DNA of 64,000 nucleotides from an uncultured Carboxylicivirga sp. (GTDB lineage: Bacteria; Bacteroidota; Bacteroidia; Bacteroidales; Marinilabiliaceae), in assembly GCF_963668385.1 (NCBI RefSeq), contig NZ_OY764327.1, positions 1,364,001 to 1,428,000 of the forward strand, written 5' to 3'. The notes under the pieces were generated by a model. That model was not told where the DNA came from. It searched no databases and worked only from the letters and a program-made list of their open reading frames with translations. Shown one piece after another: positions 9,558 through 18,905 of the stretch (the stretch's first letter is position 1; each line of letters starts with the position of its first letter). Both the position numbers and the translations under genes were made by a program.

Positions 9558-9980
9558 ATGATATATTTTCAGGTTGAAAATGAATTAACTCCAAATATTT
9601 TAACTCAAGAAGTCAAGGATTGGATTGTAAAAGTTGCCAATTCACATGACTTTATTGTTGGAGATTTAAACTACTTATTTTGTACAGATAGCTATGTTTT
9701 AGAAGTAAATAATCAATACTTAAATCATGATTATTACACTGATATTATAACTTTTGATTATTCTATAAACAATGTTATATCAGCTGATCTTGTTATTAGT
9801 ATAGATACTGTATTATCTAATTCTTCGAAATTTAATCTTGATTTTAATCACGAATGTTTACGTGTAATTATTCACGGTGTACTACACTTATGCGGTTTTA
9901 AAGATAAAACAAAGGAAGAAGAAGTTAAAATGCGTGAATTAGAAGATCAAGCCCTCAACTTATATACAACTTTTGAGTAA
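9558..9980 (+). CDS. ybeY: Endoribonuclease YbeY (16S rRNA maturation)
   Basis: Metal-dependent endoribonuclease involved in 16S rRNA 3' end processing and ribosome quality control. The 140-residue protein has the domain core ending in HGVLHLCGFKDK. The first two zinc His residues (His106, His110) are present. The third His of the canonical H-x3-H-x5-H motif is Asp116 here; similar HLCGxKDK variants occur in Bacteroidota, as far as I recall. It follows the RsbW-like gene without a gap and precedes mnmG by 35 bp, giving an RNA-modification pair. Confidence 0.9.
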   Translation: MIYFQVENELTPNILTQEVKDWIVKVANSHDFIVGDLNYLFCTDSYVLEVNNQYLNHDYYTDIITFDYSINNVISADLVISIDTVLSNSSKFNLDFNHECLRVIIHGVLHLCGFKDKTKEEEVKMRELEDQALNLYTTFE

Positions 9981-10015
9981 TTTTGCTGTTTATCTTGCAG
10001 TTAAAATTACTTTGA

Positions 10016-11893
10016 ATGGAATTTAAATACGATATAATTGTTGTAGGTGGTGGTCATGCTGGATGTGAAGCTGCCGCCGCTGCTGCCAATATGGGTAGCA
10101 AGGTGCTTTTAATAACCATGGACATGTCCAGGTTCGCACAAATGTCATGTAATCCTGCTGTGGGTGGCATAGCTAAGGGACAAATTGTTAGAGAGATTGA
10201 TGCTTTAGGTGGTTATATGGGAATAATTACCGATAAGAGTTCTATCCAATTTCGAATGTTGAATAGATCTAAAGGACCAGCCATGTGGAGTCCAAGAGCA
10301 CAATGTGATCGAATGGTTTTTTCCAATGAATGGCGTAAACAGTTAGAATCAATCCAAAATGTTTTCTTCTGGCAAGATACTGTTTCTGATTTTATCGTTG
10401 AAGATAACATAATTAAAGGCGTTAGAACGAAAAATAATGTTGCATTCGAGTCAAAGGCCGTTATTTTAACAACAGGAACTTTCTTAAATGGCCTAATGCA
10501 CATAGGATCAGTTCAATTAGAGGGAGGAAGAATATCTGAACCTAGTTCTACAGGTCTTTCAGAAACACTTTTTTCTCATGGTTTTACTGTTGGTCGAATG
10601 AAGACAGGTACTCCTGTACGTATTGATGAACGTAGTATAGATTTTAGTAAGTTAGAAGAACAAGCTGGTGAAGAGTCTTTTTATAGATTCAGTTATTTAC
10701 CCGGATCAAATAAGTTATTAAAACAGCGTAGTTGTTATGTTACTTATACAAATAAATCAGTACACGCTAAATTGGAAGAAGGACTTGATGAATCGCCAAT
10801 GTATAACGGTACGATCCAAAGTATTGGTCCTCGTTATTGTCCAAGTATCGAAACAAAAATAGTTACATTCGCAGAAAAGGATAGGCATCAATTATTTCTA
10901 GAACCAGAAGGACAGGATACTGTAGAATACTATTTAAATGGTTTTAGTTCTTCGTTGCCTTTAAATACACAGGTTGAGGCACTTAAGCTAATTCCAGGGT
11001 TGGAAAATGCCAAAATATTCCGACCTGGTTACGCCATAGAATATGACTATTTCGATCCGACTCAACTTAAGCATACTTTAGAAACTAAATATATAGCTAA
11101 TCTTTACTTTGCTGGACAAATTAATGGTACCACAGGTTACGAAGAGGCTGCTGCTCAGGGATTAATGGCTGGTATTAATGCCCATCAAAAAATTAATTAT
11201 TTAGATGATGTTGTACTTTCTAGAGACGAAGCATACATTGGTGTTTTAATTGATGATCTTGTAACTAAAGGTGTAGATGAACCTTATCGTATGTTTACAT
11301 CAAGAGCAGAGTTTCGCATATTATTAAGACAAGATGATGCTGATGTGCGATTAACTAAGAAAAGTTTTAGTTTTGGTTTAGCTAAAGAGGAGAGGGTAGA
11401 TTATCTCAATCAAAAATTAGAATTTAAACAGATGTTAATTGATTTTATCAATTCATTTAGTATAAAAAAAGATAAAATAAATGATTGGCTTATTTCGATG
11501 AATACTACACCTTTAAAACAAGGTGTGAAATTAGTTGATATATTAATGCGTCCACAAATAAATATTTTCGATCTATATAAATTTATTAAGCCTCTTCAAG
11601 AAATAGCTAAAGTAATTCCAGAAGATAGATTAGATGAAATTCTTGAATCTGTTGAAATTTCTTTAAAATACTCTGGATACATTAAACGTGAAAAATTACT
11701 TGCCGATAAATTCAGAAGATTAGAGCATTTAAAAATAAGAGGTAAATTTAAGTATGAAACCATTCATACTATTTCTACCGAAGGTCGTCAAAAGTTAACA
11801 AAAATTGATCCGGAAACAATTGGACAAGCAAGTAGAATATCAGGGGTGTCTCCAAGCGATATCAATGTGCTTCTTGTTCTTTTGGGAAGATAA
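10016..11893 (+). CDS. mnmG: tRNA uridine-5-carboxymethylaminomethyl modification enzyme MnmG
   Basis: FAD-dependent partner of MnmE that installs the (carboxymethyl)aminomethyl group at wobble U34 of several tRNAs. The 625-residue length is normal. The N-terminal FAD loop [10 protein letters not shown] is followed by the family segments [17 protein letters not shown] and [19 protein letters not shown], and by the C-terminal MnmE-binding domain (EASRISG-like segment reads [12 protein letters not shown]). Its stop codon overlaps the adenine deaminase ATG, and a parS site sits exactly at this junction. In many bacteria mnmG lies near the origin and parS. Confidence 0.97.
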   Translation: MEFKYDIIVVGGGHAGCEAAAAAANMGSKVLLITMDMSRFAQMSCNPAVGGIAKGQIVREIDALGGYMGIITDKSSIQFRMLNRSKGPAMWSPRAQCDRMVFSNEWRKQLESIQNVFFWQDTVSDFIVEDNIIKGVRTKNNVAFESKAVILTTGTFLNGLMHIGSVQLEGGRISEPSSTGLSETLFSHGFTVGRMKTGTPVRIDERSIDFSKLEEQAGEESFYRFSYLPGSNKLLKQRSCYVTYTNKSVHAKLEEGLDESPMYNGTIQSIGPRYCPSIETKIVTFAEKDRHQLFLEPEGQDTVEYYLNGFSSSLPLNTQVEALKLIPGLENAKIFRPGYAIEYDYFDPTQLKHTLETKYIANLYFAGQINGTTGYEEAAAQGLMAGINAHQKINYLDDVVLSRDEAYIGVLIDDLVTKGVDEPYRMFTSRAEFRILLRQDDADVRLTKKSFSFGLAKEERVDYLNQKLEFKQMLIDFINSFSIKKDKINDWLISMNTTPLKQGVKLVDILMRPQINIFDLYKFIKPLQEIAKVIPEDRLDEILESVEISLKYSGYIKREKLLADKFRRLEHLKIRGKFKYETIHTISTEGRQKLTKIDPETIGQASRISGVSPSDINVLLVLLGR

Positions 11894-13551
11894 TGTTCCA
11901 CGTGAAACAAAATTATACTTGTATGATTATTGAAGGTAATTTAGTCGATATACATTTAAAGAAAATTTATCCTGCAAAAATTTTAATTAAAAAGGATAAA
12001 ATTATTTCTATAAAAAAAACTACAAATTTTTATTCAAATTTTATTTTACCTGGATTAATAGATTCTCATGTTCATATTGAGAGCTCCATGACAATTCCAA
12101 GTAGATTTTCTGAAATGATTGTTCCACGTGGAACGGTTGGGGTAATTTCGGACCCACACGAAATTGCAAATGTGTTAGGTAGAGAAGGGGTAGAGTATAT
12201 GATTAGAGATGCAAAAAAAACTCCTTTAAAGTGTTTTTTTGGTGCTCCTTCTTGTGTGCCTGCAACTGATTTTGAGTCTTCAGGAGGAAGAATTGATGTA
12301 GATGATATTGAATATTTATTTGAAAATGGAGCTCATTTTTTAGCTGAAATGATGAACTTTCCTGGTGTTATTTTTGGTGATAAAGATGTAAAATCAAAAA
12401 TAGATATTGCTCAAAAATACAGTAAACCTATTGATGGACATGCACCTGGTATACAAGGTGAGGAGTTGATGAAATATGTACAAGCTGGTATATCAACTGA
12501 TCATGAATGTTCTACTCTACAAGAAGCTTTAGATAAAATAGAATTAGGAATGATGATTCAGATTAGAGAGGGGAGTGCAGCGAGAAATTTTGAATCGTTA
12601 CATACATTAATACATTCTCATCCTAATAATGTAATGCTTTGTACTGATGATAGTCATCCTGATTTAATTATGGAGAGTGGGCATATTGATCGTCTTATTC
12701 GATTAGGTTTAAGTAAAGGATATTCTATTTTTGAATTGTATAAAGCTGCAGTTATTAATCCTGTTAACCATTATAAAATACCTGTTGGATTATTAAGAGA
12801 AGGAGACTTAGCTGATTTTATTATTGTAGATAATCTAACTGATTTTAATGTTTTAGAAACATTTATTGATGGTGAAAAAGTTGCTGAAAATGGGAAGGCA
12901 TTATTTGAATTAGAGGAACTTGATACGATTAATAATTTCAATTGTAATATTATCACAGAAGGAGATTTAGTTGTTAGTAAACCCAAAGGAGCTTCAAAAG
13001 TGAAGGTAATAGTAGCTGAAGATGGTGAGCTTTTAACGGGTGAATATTTGTGGGATATTTCACAAGTAAGTAACAATATTATTCAGCCAAATGTTGATGA
13101 AGATATTCTGAAAATTGTTGTGTTAAATCGTTATGAACCATCGAAACCTATTGTTGGATTTATTAAAGGATTTGGATTAAAGGAGGGAGCTATTGCTAGT
13201 TCTGTTGCTCATGATAGTCATAATATTGTAGCTTTAGGTTGTGATGATACGGAATTAGTTAATGCTATTAATGCTTTAATTGAAATAAAAGGAGGCTTAG
13301 TAGCTTGTAATAAACAAGATTTAAAGATGCTTTCTTTGCCTGTAGGAGGTATAATGTCTGATAAAAAAGGGATGGAAGTTGCTCAAATTTATTCTGAATT
13401 GAATCAATTTTTGTTCGATTCAGGTGTATCACTAAAAGCTCCTTTTATGACTCTAGCCTTCATGTCTCTACTTGTTATACCTAAAATAAAAATAGGGGAT
13501 AAGGGATTATTTGATGTTTCTACCTTTTCATTTACCAATTTGTTCGTTTAA
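11893..13551 (+). CDS. ade: Adenine deaminase
   Basis: Deaminates adenine to hypoxanthine in purine salvage; a manganese/iron amidohydrolase. The 552-residue protein shows SHVHIESSM (metal His pair), VPRGTVGVISDPHEIANV, DGHAPG, STDHEC and CTDDSHPD, then the C-terminal LPVGGIMS segment. The ATG at 11893 overlaps the mnmG stop (TAATG). The first ten codons hold the parS site and look non-homologous, and family similarity seems to begin at the in-frame ATG at 11923 (MIIEGNLVD). The true start may therefore be 11923, leaving parS intergenic. uvrC follows with no gap. Confidence 0.93.
   Translation: MFHVKQNYTCMIIEGNLVDIHLKKIYPAKILIKKDKIISIKKTTNFYSNFILPGLIDSHVHIESSMTIPSRFSEMIVPRGTVGVISDPHEIANVLGREGVEYMIRDAKKTPLKCFFGAPSCVPATDFESSGGRIDVDDIEYLFENGAHFLAEMMNFPGVIFGDKDVKSKIDIAQKYSKPIDGHAPGIQGEELMKYVQAGISTDHECSTLQEALDKIELGMMIQIREGSAARNFESLHTLIHSHPNNVMLCTDDSHPDLIMESGHIDRLIRLGLSKGYSIFELYKAAVINPVNHYKIPVGLLREGDLADFIIVDNLTDFNVLETFIDGEKVAENGKALFELEELDTINNFNCNIITEGDLVVSKPKGASKVKVIVAEDGELLTGEYLWDISQVSNNIIQPNVDEDILKIVVLNRYEPSKPIVGFIKGFGLKEGAIASSVAHDSHNIVALGCDDTELVNAINALIEIKGGLVACNKQDLKMLSLPVGGIMSDKKGMEVAQIYSELNQFLFDSGVSLKAPFMTLAFMSLLVIPKIKIGDKGLFDVSTFSFTNLFV
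11894..11909. promoter_or_regulatory. parS centromere-like site (ParB binding), perfect match
   Basis: TGTTCCACGTGAAACA matches the broadly conserved chromosomal parS consensus TGTTNCACGTGAAACA at all positions. It begins one base after the mnmG stop codon and spans the first codons of the adenine deaminase ORF, which therefore reads MFHVKQ. A 15-position match is not expected by chance in 64 kb. Sites of this kind bind ParB/Spo0J, seed ParB spreading and SMC loading, and cluster near oriC. No parA or parB gene is in the window. Confidence 0.85.
12120..12135. promoter_or_regulatory. Second parS-like site inside adenine deaminase
   Basis: TGTTCCACGTGGAACG contains the perfect 14-bp palindrome GTTCCACGTGGAAC, the form of parS used in Pseudomonas. 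It differs from the Bacillus-type consensus at two positions. It lies 226 bp downstream of the perfect site. It also encodes part of the conserved adenine deaminase segment VPRGT, so protein constraint may explain it partly or fully. Confidence 0.5.
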
Positions 13552-15372
13552 ATGAGTAAAGAAAATCAACGATTAGATTATTTAAATACTAAAATTAAAG
13601 CTTTACCGTCTTCTGCAGGAGTATATCAATACTTTAACGAGGACGGTAAAATTATATATATAGGTAAGGCTAAAAACCTTCAAAAACGTGTTTCTTCGTA
13701 TTTTACAAAGCAGCAAGATTATGGCAAAACCCGAGTTTTAGTTAAGAAAATTGCTGATATAAAACACATCGTTGTTGATTCAGAAGAGGATGCTCTGCTT
13801 TTAGAAAACAATCTTATTAAGAAATATCAACCGAGATATAATATTCTTTTAAAGGATGATAAATCATTTCCTTGGATTGTTATTAAGAATGAACGTTTTC
13901 CACGTGTTTATCAAACGCGTAATTTCATCAGGGACGGAAGTATTTATTATGGACCTTATACCTCAGGTGGGATGGTTCGAACATTGCTTGATTTGTTTAA
14001 ACAATTATATCCATTACGAACCTGTAAGCATTTATTATCTGACGAAAATATTAACGAAGGTAAGTTTAAAGTTTGTTTAGAATATCATATTGGTAATTGT
14101 AAAGCACCATGTATAAATGAATTTTCTGAAGAAGAGTATTCAAAAAATATTGATTCAATCAAGGATATTTTAAAAGGAAATATTGCCTCTGTTCTTAAAT
14201 TTATGAAAGAGGTGATGATGAATTATGCCTCAAAATTAGAGTTTGAAAATGCCCAGGAGATCAAACAAAAGATCCAATTATTAGAATCTTATCAAAGTAA
14301 ATCCACAATTGTTAATCCTAAATTAACGAATCTCGATGTATTTTCTGTGATCGAAGATGAGAAATCGGGGTATGTAAATTTCATGCGAGTTGCTAATGGA
14401 TCCATTATACAATCGCATACAATGGAGTTTAAAAAGAGATTAGATGAAGGAATACATGAAATTTTAGTATCTGCAATATCTGAAATGCAAGCTAGATTAA
14501 AGTTTCTATCACGAGAAATTATTGTTCCTTTTGAACCTGAAATTGAGCTTAAAAATTCAGAATATTACGTGCCAAAAATAGGGGATAAAAAGAAGTTATT
14601 GGATTTATCTGAACGTAATGTTAAATATTATCGATTGGATAAATTGAAGCAACAATCTATTATAAAAAAGGAACCAAGAGAGGAGCGTACATTAAAAGTA
14701 ATGCAATCTGATTTAAGGTTAAAGGTCTTGCCTCGTCATATTGAATGTTTCGATAACTCAAACATTCAAGGTACAAATCCAGTTGCTGCCTGTGTTGTTT
14801 TTAAAAATGCTAAACCAAGTAAAAGAGATTATCGTCATTTTAATATTAAAACTGTTGAAGGACCCAATGATTTTGCTTCGATGGAGGAGGTTGTTTACAG
14901 GCGATATAAGCGACTATCAAATGAGGGTGCACAGTTACCTCAGTTAGTTGTAATTGATGGAGGAAAAGGGCAATTAGGATCGGCTGTGAGGATTTTAAGA
15001 GAGCTTGATTTATTAGATAAAATTGCCGTAATTGGATTGGCTAAACGTTTAGAGGAAATATTTTACCCTGGTGATCCTATTCCATTATATCTAGATAAGA
15101 ATTCAGAAACGTTAAAAGTAATCCAGCATTTAAGAAATGAAGCCCATCGTTTCGGAATTACTTTTCATAGACAGAAAAGGTCGATAAATTTTATAAAATC
15201 TGATTTGGAAAATATTCCTGGAATTGGCCCGAAAACAATTGAGCAGTTAATGAAGCAATTTAAATCACTTAACAATATAAAAGCGGCTACAATTGAAAAT
15301 TTGAAGGATATTATAGGTGAGGATAAGGGGAATAGAATCTATTCGTGGTATAATTCAAATAAAATACTTTAA
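13552..15372 (+). CDS. uvrC: Excinuclease ABC subunit C
   Basis: Makes the dual incisions of nucleotide excision repair after UvrAB damage recognition. The 606 residues show the N-terminal GIY-YIG nuclease (AGVYQYFNEDGKIIYIGKAK near 22-41), a Cys-containing segment (CLEYHIGNCKAPC), a UVR motif near 220-255, the RNase H-like second nuclease (ECFDNSNIQGTNPVAA), and a C-terminal helix-hairpin-helix (IPGIGPKTIEQLM). It directly follows adenine deaminase and ends the rightward run that begins at nadA. A 48-bp gap separates it from the converging lipoate ligase gene, and no hairpin terminator is evident there. Confidence 0.97.
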   Translation: MSKENQRLDYLNTKIKALPSSAGVYQYFNEDGKIIYIGKAKNLQKRVSSYFTKQQDYGKTRVLVKKIADIKHIVVDSEEDALLLENNLIKKYQPRYNILLKDDKSFPWIVIKNERFPRVYQTRNFIRDGSIYYGPYTSGGMVRTLLDLFKQLYPLRTCKHLLSDENINEGKFKVCLEYHIGNCKAPCINEFSEEEYSKNIDSIKDILKGNIASVLKFMKEVMMNYASKLEFENAQEIKQKIQLLESYQSKSTIVNPKLTNLDVFSVIEDEKSGYVNFMRVANGSIIQSHTMEFKKRLDEGIHEILVSAISEMQARLKFLSREIIVPFEPEIELKNSEYYVPKIGDKKKLLDLSERNVKYYRLDKLKQQSIIKKEPREERTLKVMQSDLRLKVLPRHIECFDNSNIQGTNPVAACVVFKNAKPSKRDYRHFNIKTVEGPNDFASMEEVVYRRYKRLSNEGAQLPQLVVIDGGKGQLGSAVRILRELDLLDKIAVIGLAKRLEEIFYPGDPIPLYLDKNSETLKVIQHLRNEAHRFGITFHRQKRSINFIKSDLENIPGIGPKTIEQLMKQFKSLNNIKAATIENLKDIIGEDKGNRIYSWYNSNKIL

Positions 15373-15420
15373 AATACAGATATACAGAGTAATATGGTTG
15401 TTTTGTTGTTTGGGTGTAAA

Positions 15421-16401
15421 TTAGAAGAATAACTGAATCCACTCTGTTTTTGAAATATTTTCTGATTTTTCTTTAATGTTATTATCAAAAAATATATTAA
15501 TATCATCTTTGTGATGAGAAACACCAATTAGTTGATTTGATATATCGGAATAAAATAGTGAATTATCTTTTTTATTAGAGTTGATTGTACATTCGGTAAT
15601 TTGTCCTTTTGAAACAATAATCGAATTATTTAGACGGGTGCCATCACTAAGTTTAATTCTTTTTTTCATGGCGTAATTAGGACTATATCCAAAGTTCCAT
15701 TTATCAGTTGTGTATTTCTCTTCAACTAACTTATTTATGCTTGAAATTTCGTCGGAAGAGAGATCACTCTTATTACTTTTGGTAAAATAGTTTAATAAAT
15801 AATTGAAAAGAAAAGATTTAAATTCATTAAAATTTAAATCTTTAACGTAGTTTGAGATGTTGGTAACCTCACTTCTAACCGATTTAACAGCTTTATCTTT
15901 ATATAGGAGGGGATTGGTTTTTAAAGCATCGTTTAAAATCGTTAATTCAGAGTTGTAAAGTAACGTTCCGTGGTGCATAACCCTGTTTTTAAATACATGA
16001 GAAGCGTTTCCTGATACTTTCTTATTATCAATTTGTATATCGTGTCTTTTTCCAAAATGAGCTTTAATACCGAGCTCTTTTAACGCTTCAAGTATAGGTT
16101 TAGAGTAAAGTGCAAAATTCACCAATTTATTTTTTTCTCCACTCCTGATAAAGCAAAAATTAAGATTTTGTAGGTCGTGATAAACAGTACCGCCACCTGA
16201 AAGGCGGCGGTGTACTGGTATGTTTTTCGAGTGAATATAATCAAAATTAATTTCGGCCAATGCATTTTGATGTTTACCAACAATGATAGAAGGTTGATTT
16301 ACATATAGAAAGAATACATTATCTTCAGTGTTTCGTAATAAATATTCTTCGGTGGCTAAATTAAAGGCCGGATCATTAGTTTTGCTTATTATACCTCTCA
16401 T
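15421..16401 (-). CDS. lplA: Lipoate-protein ligase A
   Basis: Activates free lipoate with ATP and attaches it to E2 subunits or the glycine cleavage H protein. The 326-residue two-domain protein has RRLSGGGTVYHD at 65-76, the lipoate/adenylate-binding lysine in KKVSGNA (127-133), HHGTLL at 143-148 and a C-terminal accessory domain from about 245. The downstream half resembles LplA C-terminal domains, supporting ligase rather than octanoyltransferase activity. It follows the endonuclease gene by 9 bp on the same strand and is probably co-transcribed with it. Confidence 0.92.
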   Translation of the reverse strand: MRGIISKTNDPAFNLATEEYLLRNTEDNVFFLYVNQPSIIVGKHQNALAEINFDYIHSKNIPVHRRLSGGGTVYHDLQNLNFCFIRSGEKNKLVNFALYSKPILEALKELGIKAHFGKRHDIQIDNKKVSGNASHVFKNRVMHHGTLLYNSELTILNDALKTNPLLYKDKAVKSVRSEVTNISNYVKDLNFNEFKSFLFNYLLNYFTKSNKSDLSSDEISSINKLVEEKYTTDKWNFGYSPNYAMKKRIKLSDGTRLNNSIIVSKGQITECTINSNKKDNSLFYSDISNQLIGVSHHKDDINIFFDNNIKEKSENISKTEWIQLFF

Positions 16402-16410
16402 TTTATCTGT

Positions 16411-18045
16411 TTAATGTAGAATAACCTTTTTGGTCTTAAATTGTTTGTTTTTAGCTTCTATTTTTAAGAAATATATTCCTTTTGATAGATTGGTTAGGTT
16501 TATATCTGTACGGTTAAAATTCGACTTATTTTTATTATAAACCAATTGTCCAATGTTGTTATAAACCATTATCTGAATATTGGAATTCTTAAAATCACCC
16601 TCAATATAGAAATTACCATTGTTCGGATTAGGGTAGAGTTTATAGTCTAAAGAAAAATTGTCATTTATGCCTGTTGCTTTCGTTTCAGCTGTTACGTTAA
16701 TATTATCGAGTTGCCAGGTTGTTGTTTGATTGATGTTGTCTCCACCCGTATATTTAAATGCTATTCTAATATCTTCACTATATGATGATAAATCAATTAT
16801 ACCTGATGATGTCCATTGATTGGCGTAACTATTACTAGGTATGTTTGGCAAATTGAAATTTATTGGTGTTAGTGAAGCTTCCCATGGTTCAGTACCTGTT
16901 TCGTAATTGGTAATTACATATGCTTCTAAGGTAGCTCCATTGTCATAACCGCCACTTGTCGAGAAAGTTAATTCTCCATTTTGGTACTGAGATAGAGGTA
17001 TGTTTTTAGTTACTAACCAACCTTTATTACTGTCTTCACCTTGTTGATAGGATTTAAATTGAGCATATTGATTAGAATTATAATCAGCGCATTGCCATAC
17101 AACCGTACCTTCCTCAGAACTGTTAAGCCAATTTGCGATTGAAAGGTTTTGATCAGTAGAATAACTCTCGAAATCTTCAAATAATAGGCTGGTTTTTGTG
17201 CTAGGTACCGAAGGTGATCCATTCCAAATTGCAGTTACATATTCTGGATGGTCGATAAATGGATTGCGATTGTCTTGAATATCGAAAATAGCATTATTTC
17301 TATTAATTTCTTTTTCACTGACAGGATCTTCATTATTCCATTTAATTAAAAGATTTAATTGCCAATCTTTAAATACTTTATCACTAGATCCATCCAGAAG
17401 TTCAGAAGAAGATCCATAATTAACCCATGTACTGATTACATTTTCGTATCGGGTAGCCATATAAAAGTAGCTTCGTGCAAAATCACCTTTGTATTCATCG
17501 ATAGGTTCAAATACGGTTGATGAATATCCCTCAGTACTGTTTTTTCCTAATTTACAACCATTTGTAGAAGTCCAGGTTGGAGAACTAACTTCACCGAAGG
17601 GATAGTTACTTCTTCTCCCATTAACATATCCATCAGTTGGGTATAAGTGAAACAAATCAGAATACATAGGTTTACCTTCGTGAAACCAGCTTTTGGGAAA
17701 ACTGTGTTCGCGGTTATAACAACTACCTTCACCTGAATATTGGCCGCATTGATCATTACCAAAAGTGTAAACGTAACTTGGACTTCCTCCAGGAACATCT
17801 GAATACATATCCCAAACAGTACCATCTGCTTTTTTATCAGTTGTTTTAAAATGAGTCCAAAGTGAGTTGTAGCTTTGCTCAGTATGCCCTTTTATGATGT
17901 TAAATAGAGCTGTTTTTAATTCGTAGCCAGATTTGCCTTCGGCAGAACTGTAATAACCGGTCGGTATTTGGGCAAATACCAGTCCACTATAACATAGGAA
18001 TAGTAGTGTTAGTAGGTTGGAATATAACCTCTTAAAATTTTTCAT
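16411..18045 (-). CDS. Secreted endonuclease I with T9SS sorting domain
   Basis: A 544-residue secreted nuclease. The signal peptide ends at GLVFAQ (about 26). The endonuclease I (EndA/NucM) domain spans about 30-270, with catalytic NREHS at 111-115 and the LFHLYPTDGYVNGRRSNYPFG-type segment near 131-151. A beta-sandwich resembling choice-of-anchor-J/MAM-like modules follows (about 285-455). The end, from LYPNPNNGNF (about 468) to KKVILH, is a type A T9SS C-terminal signal. It should be exported through the type IX secretion system to degrade extracellular DNA for phosphate or nucleosides. Confidence 0.93.
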   Translation of the reverse strand: MKNFKRLYSNLLTLLFLCYSGLVFAQIPTGYYSSAEGKSGYELKTALFNIIKGHTEQSYNSLWTHFKTTDKKADGTVWDMYSDVPGGSPSYVYTFGNDQCGQYSGEGSCYNREHSFPKSWFHEGKPMYSDLFHLYPTDGYVNGRRSNYPFGEVSSPTWTSTNGCKLGKNSTEGYSSTVFEPIDEYKGDFARSYFYMATRYENVISTWVNYGSSSELLDGSSDKVFKDWQLNLLIKWNNEDPVSEKEINRNNAIFDIQDNRNPFIDHPEYVTAIWNGSPSVPSTKTSLLFEDFESYSTDQNLSIANWLNSSEEGTVVWQCADYNSNQYAQFKSYQQGEDSNKGWLVTKNIPLSQYQNGELTFSTSGGYDNGATLEAYVITNYETGTEPWEASLTPINFNLPNIPSNSYANQWTSSGIIDLSSYSEDIRIAFKYTGGDNINQTTTWQLDNINVTAETKATGINDNFSLDYKLYPNPNNGNFYIEGDFKNSNIQIMVYNNIGQLVYNKNKSNFNRTDINLTNLSKGIYFLKIEAKNKQFKTKKVILH

Positions 18046-18077
18046 TTCTAGACAGATTTGTTTAAATTATTATGATT

Positions 18078-18105
18078 CAAATATAAATATTAATTTTCGA
18101 ACCAA
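18078..18105 (-). promoter_or_regulatory. Predicted promoter of the endonuclease gene
   Basis: The minus strand reads TATATTTG (complement of 18078-18085), an exact TAnnTTTG -7 box, with TTG (complement of 18103-18105) 17 bp upstream. This spacing is slightly short for a -33 element. It lies in the 75-bp gap between the divergent endonuclease and dtd genes. Confidence 0.45.
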
Positions 18106-18120
18106 TCTTAAGTATATTTT

Positions 18121-18573
18121 ATGCGTGTAGTAATTCAACGGGTTAGTAAAGCGAGTGTTAGTATTGATAACGTTGTTAAGTCGAGTATTAAAGCTGGTTT
18201 GTTGATTTTTGTGGGTATTGAAAGTGCCGATAATGAGGATGATATTAATTGGCTTTCGAATAAAATTTCGCAACTTCGTATTTTTCCTGACGAGGATGGT
18301 GTAATGAATAAGTCAGTAATGGATGTTAAAGGTGAATTGTTGATTATTAGTCAGTTTACTTTGCATGCCAAAACAAAGAAAGGAAACAGGCCTTCGTATA
18401 TAATGGCAGCTCTGCCTGATGTATCAATACCTTTGTATAATACCTTTGTTGAAGCGTTGCATAAAGTTAGCGGTATTGAACCTGAAACAGGAGAATTTGG
18501 TGCTGATATGCAAGTGGAATTAATTAACGATGGACCTGTAACAATAACTATTGATAGTAAAAGAAAAGAATAG
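18121..18573 (+). CDS. dtd: D-aminoacyl-tRNA deacylase
   Basis: Removes D-amino acids and glycine mischarged on tRNA, a proofreading step in translation. The 150-residue protein has the two defining motifs: SQFTLHA (about 80-86) and NDGPVTI near the C-terminus (the cross-subunit NxGPVT motif). It begins with the usual MRVVIQRVSKASV. The MazG-like gene follows directly (TAG then ATG) and deoC comes 5 bp later, so the three form an operon combining quality control and nucleotide turnover. Confidence 0.95.
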   Translation: MRVVIQRVSKASVSIDNVVKSSIKAGLLIFVGIESADNEDDINWLSNKISQLRIFPDEDGVMNKSVMDVKGELLIISQFTLHAKTKKGNRPSYIMAALPDVSIPLYNTFVEALHKVSGIEPETGEFGADMQVELINDGPVTITIDSKRKE

Positions 18574-18900
18574 ATGGAAATAGCAGAAGCCCAAAAGAAA
18601 GTAGATGAGTGGATTAGTGCTTATGGCGTTCGTTATTTTAGCGAATTAACTAATATGGCTATTTTAACCGAAGAAGTAGGGGAATTAGCTAGGGTAATGG
18701 CACGTAAGTACGGCGATCAATCCTTTAAAAATAATGAGAGTAAATTAGAATTGGCTGATGAAATGGCAGACATTTTGTGGGTACTGGTTTGTTTGGCTAA
18801 TCAAACAGGGGTTGATTTAACAGAGGCTTTTGCTAAGAATTTGGAGAAGAAGACTACCAGAGATAAAGATAGACATAAAAACAATAAAAAACTATATTAA
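18574..18900 (+). CDS. MazG-like nucleotide pyrophosphohydrolase
   Basis: A 108-residue all-alpha NTP pyrophosphohydrolase. The EEVGELARV helix and the later ELADEMADILW helix give the ExxE...ExxD magnesium-binding pattern of MazG/iMazG proteins. The probable activity is hydrolysis of (d)NTPs to monophosphates and pyrophosphate, as house-cleaning of non-canonical nucleotides; the exact substrate is unknown. It is directly coupled to dtd upstream and lies 5 bp before deoC. Confidence 0.88.
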   Translation: MEIAEAQKKVDEWISAYGVRYFSELTNMAILTEEVGELARVMARKYGDQSFKNNESKLELADEMADILWVLVCLANQTGVDLTEAFAKNLEKKTTRDKDRHKNNKKLY

Positions 18901-18905
18901 TTAAG

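Noticed and set aside
12771-13076. 101-codon antisense frame over adenine deaminase
   Set aside because: Low-complexity, Ser/Thr-rich translation opposite a conserved gene; a typical shadow frame. Similar antisense frames over ruvB, mnmG, polA, the receptor gene and the alpha-2-macroglobulin gene were rejected for the same reason.
13896-13911. TTTTCCACGTGTTTAT in uvrC as a third parS site
   Set aside because: Only the left half matches the consensus; the right half has five mismatches.
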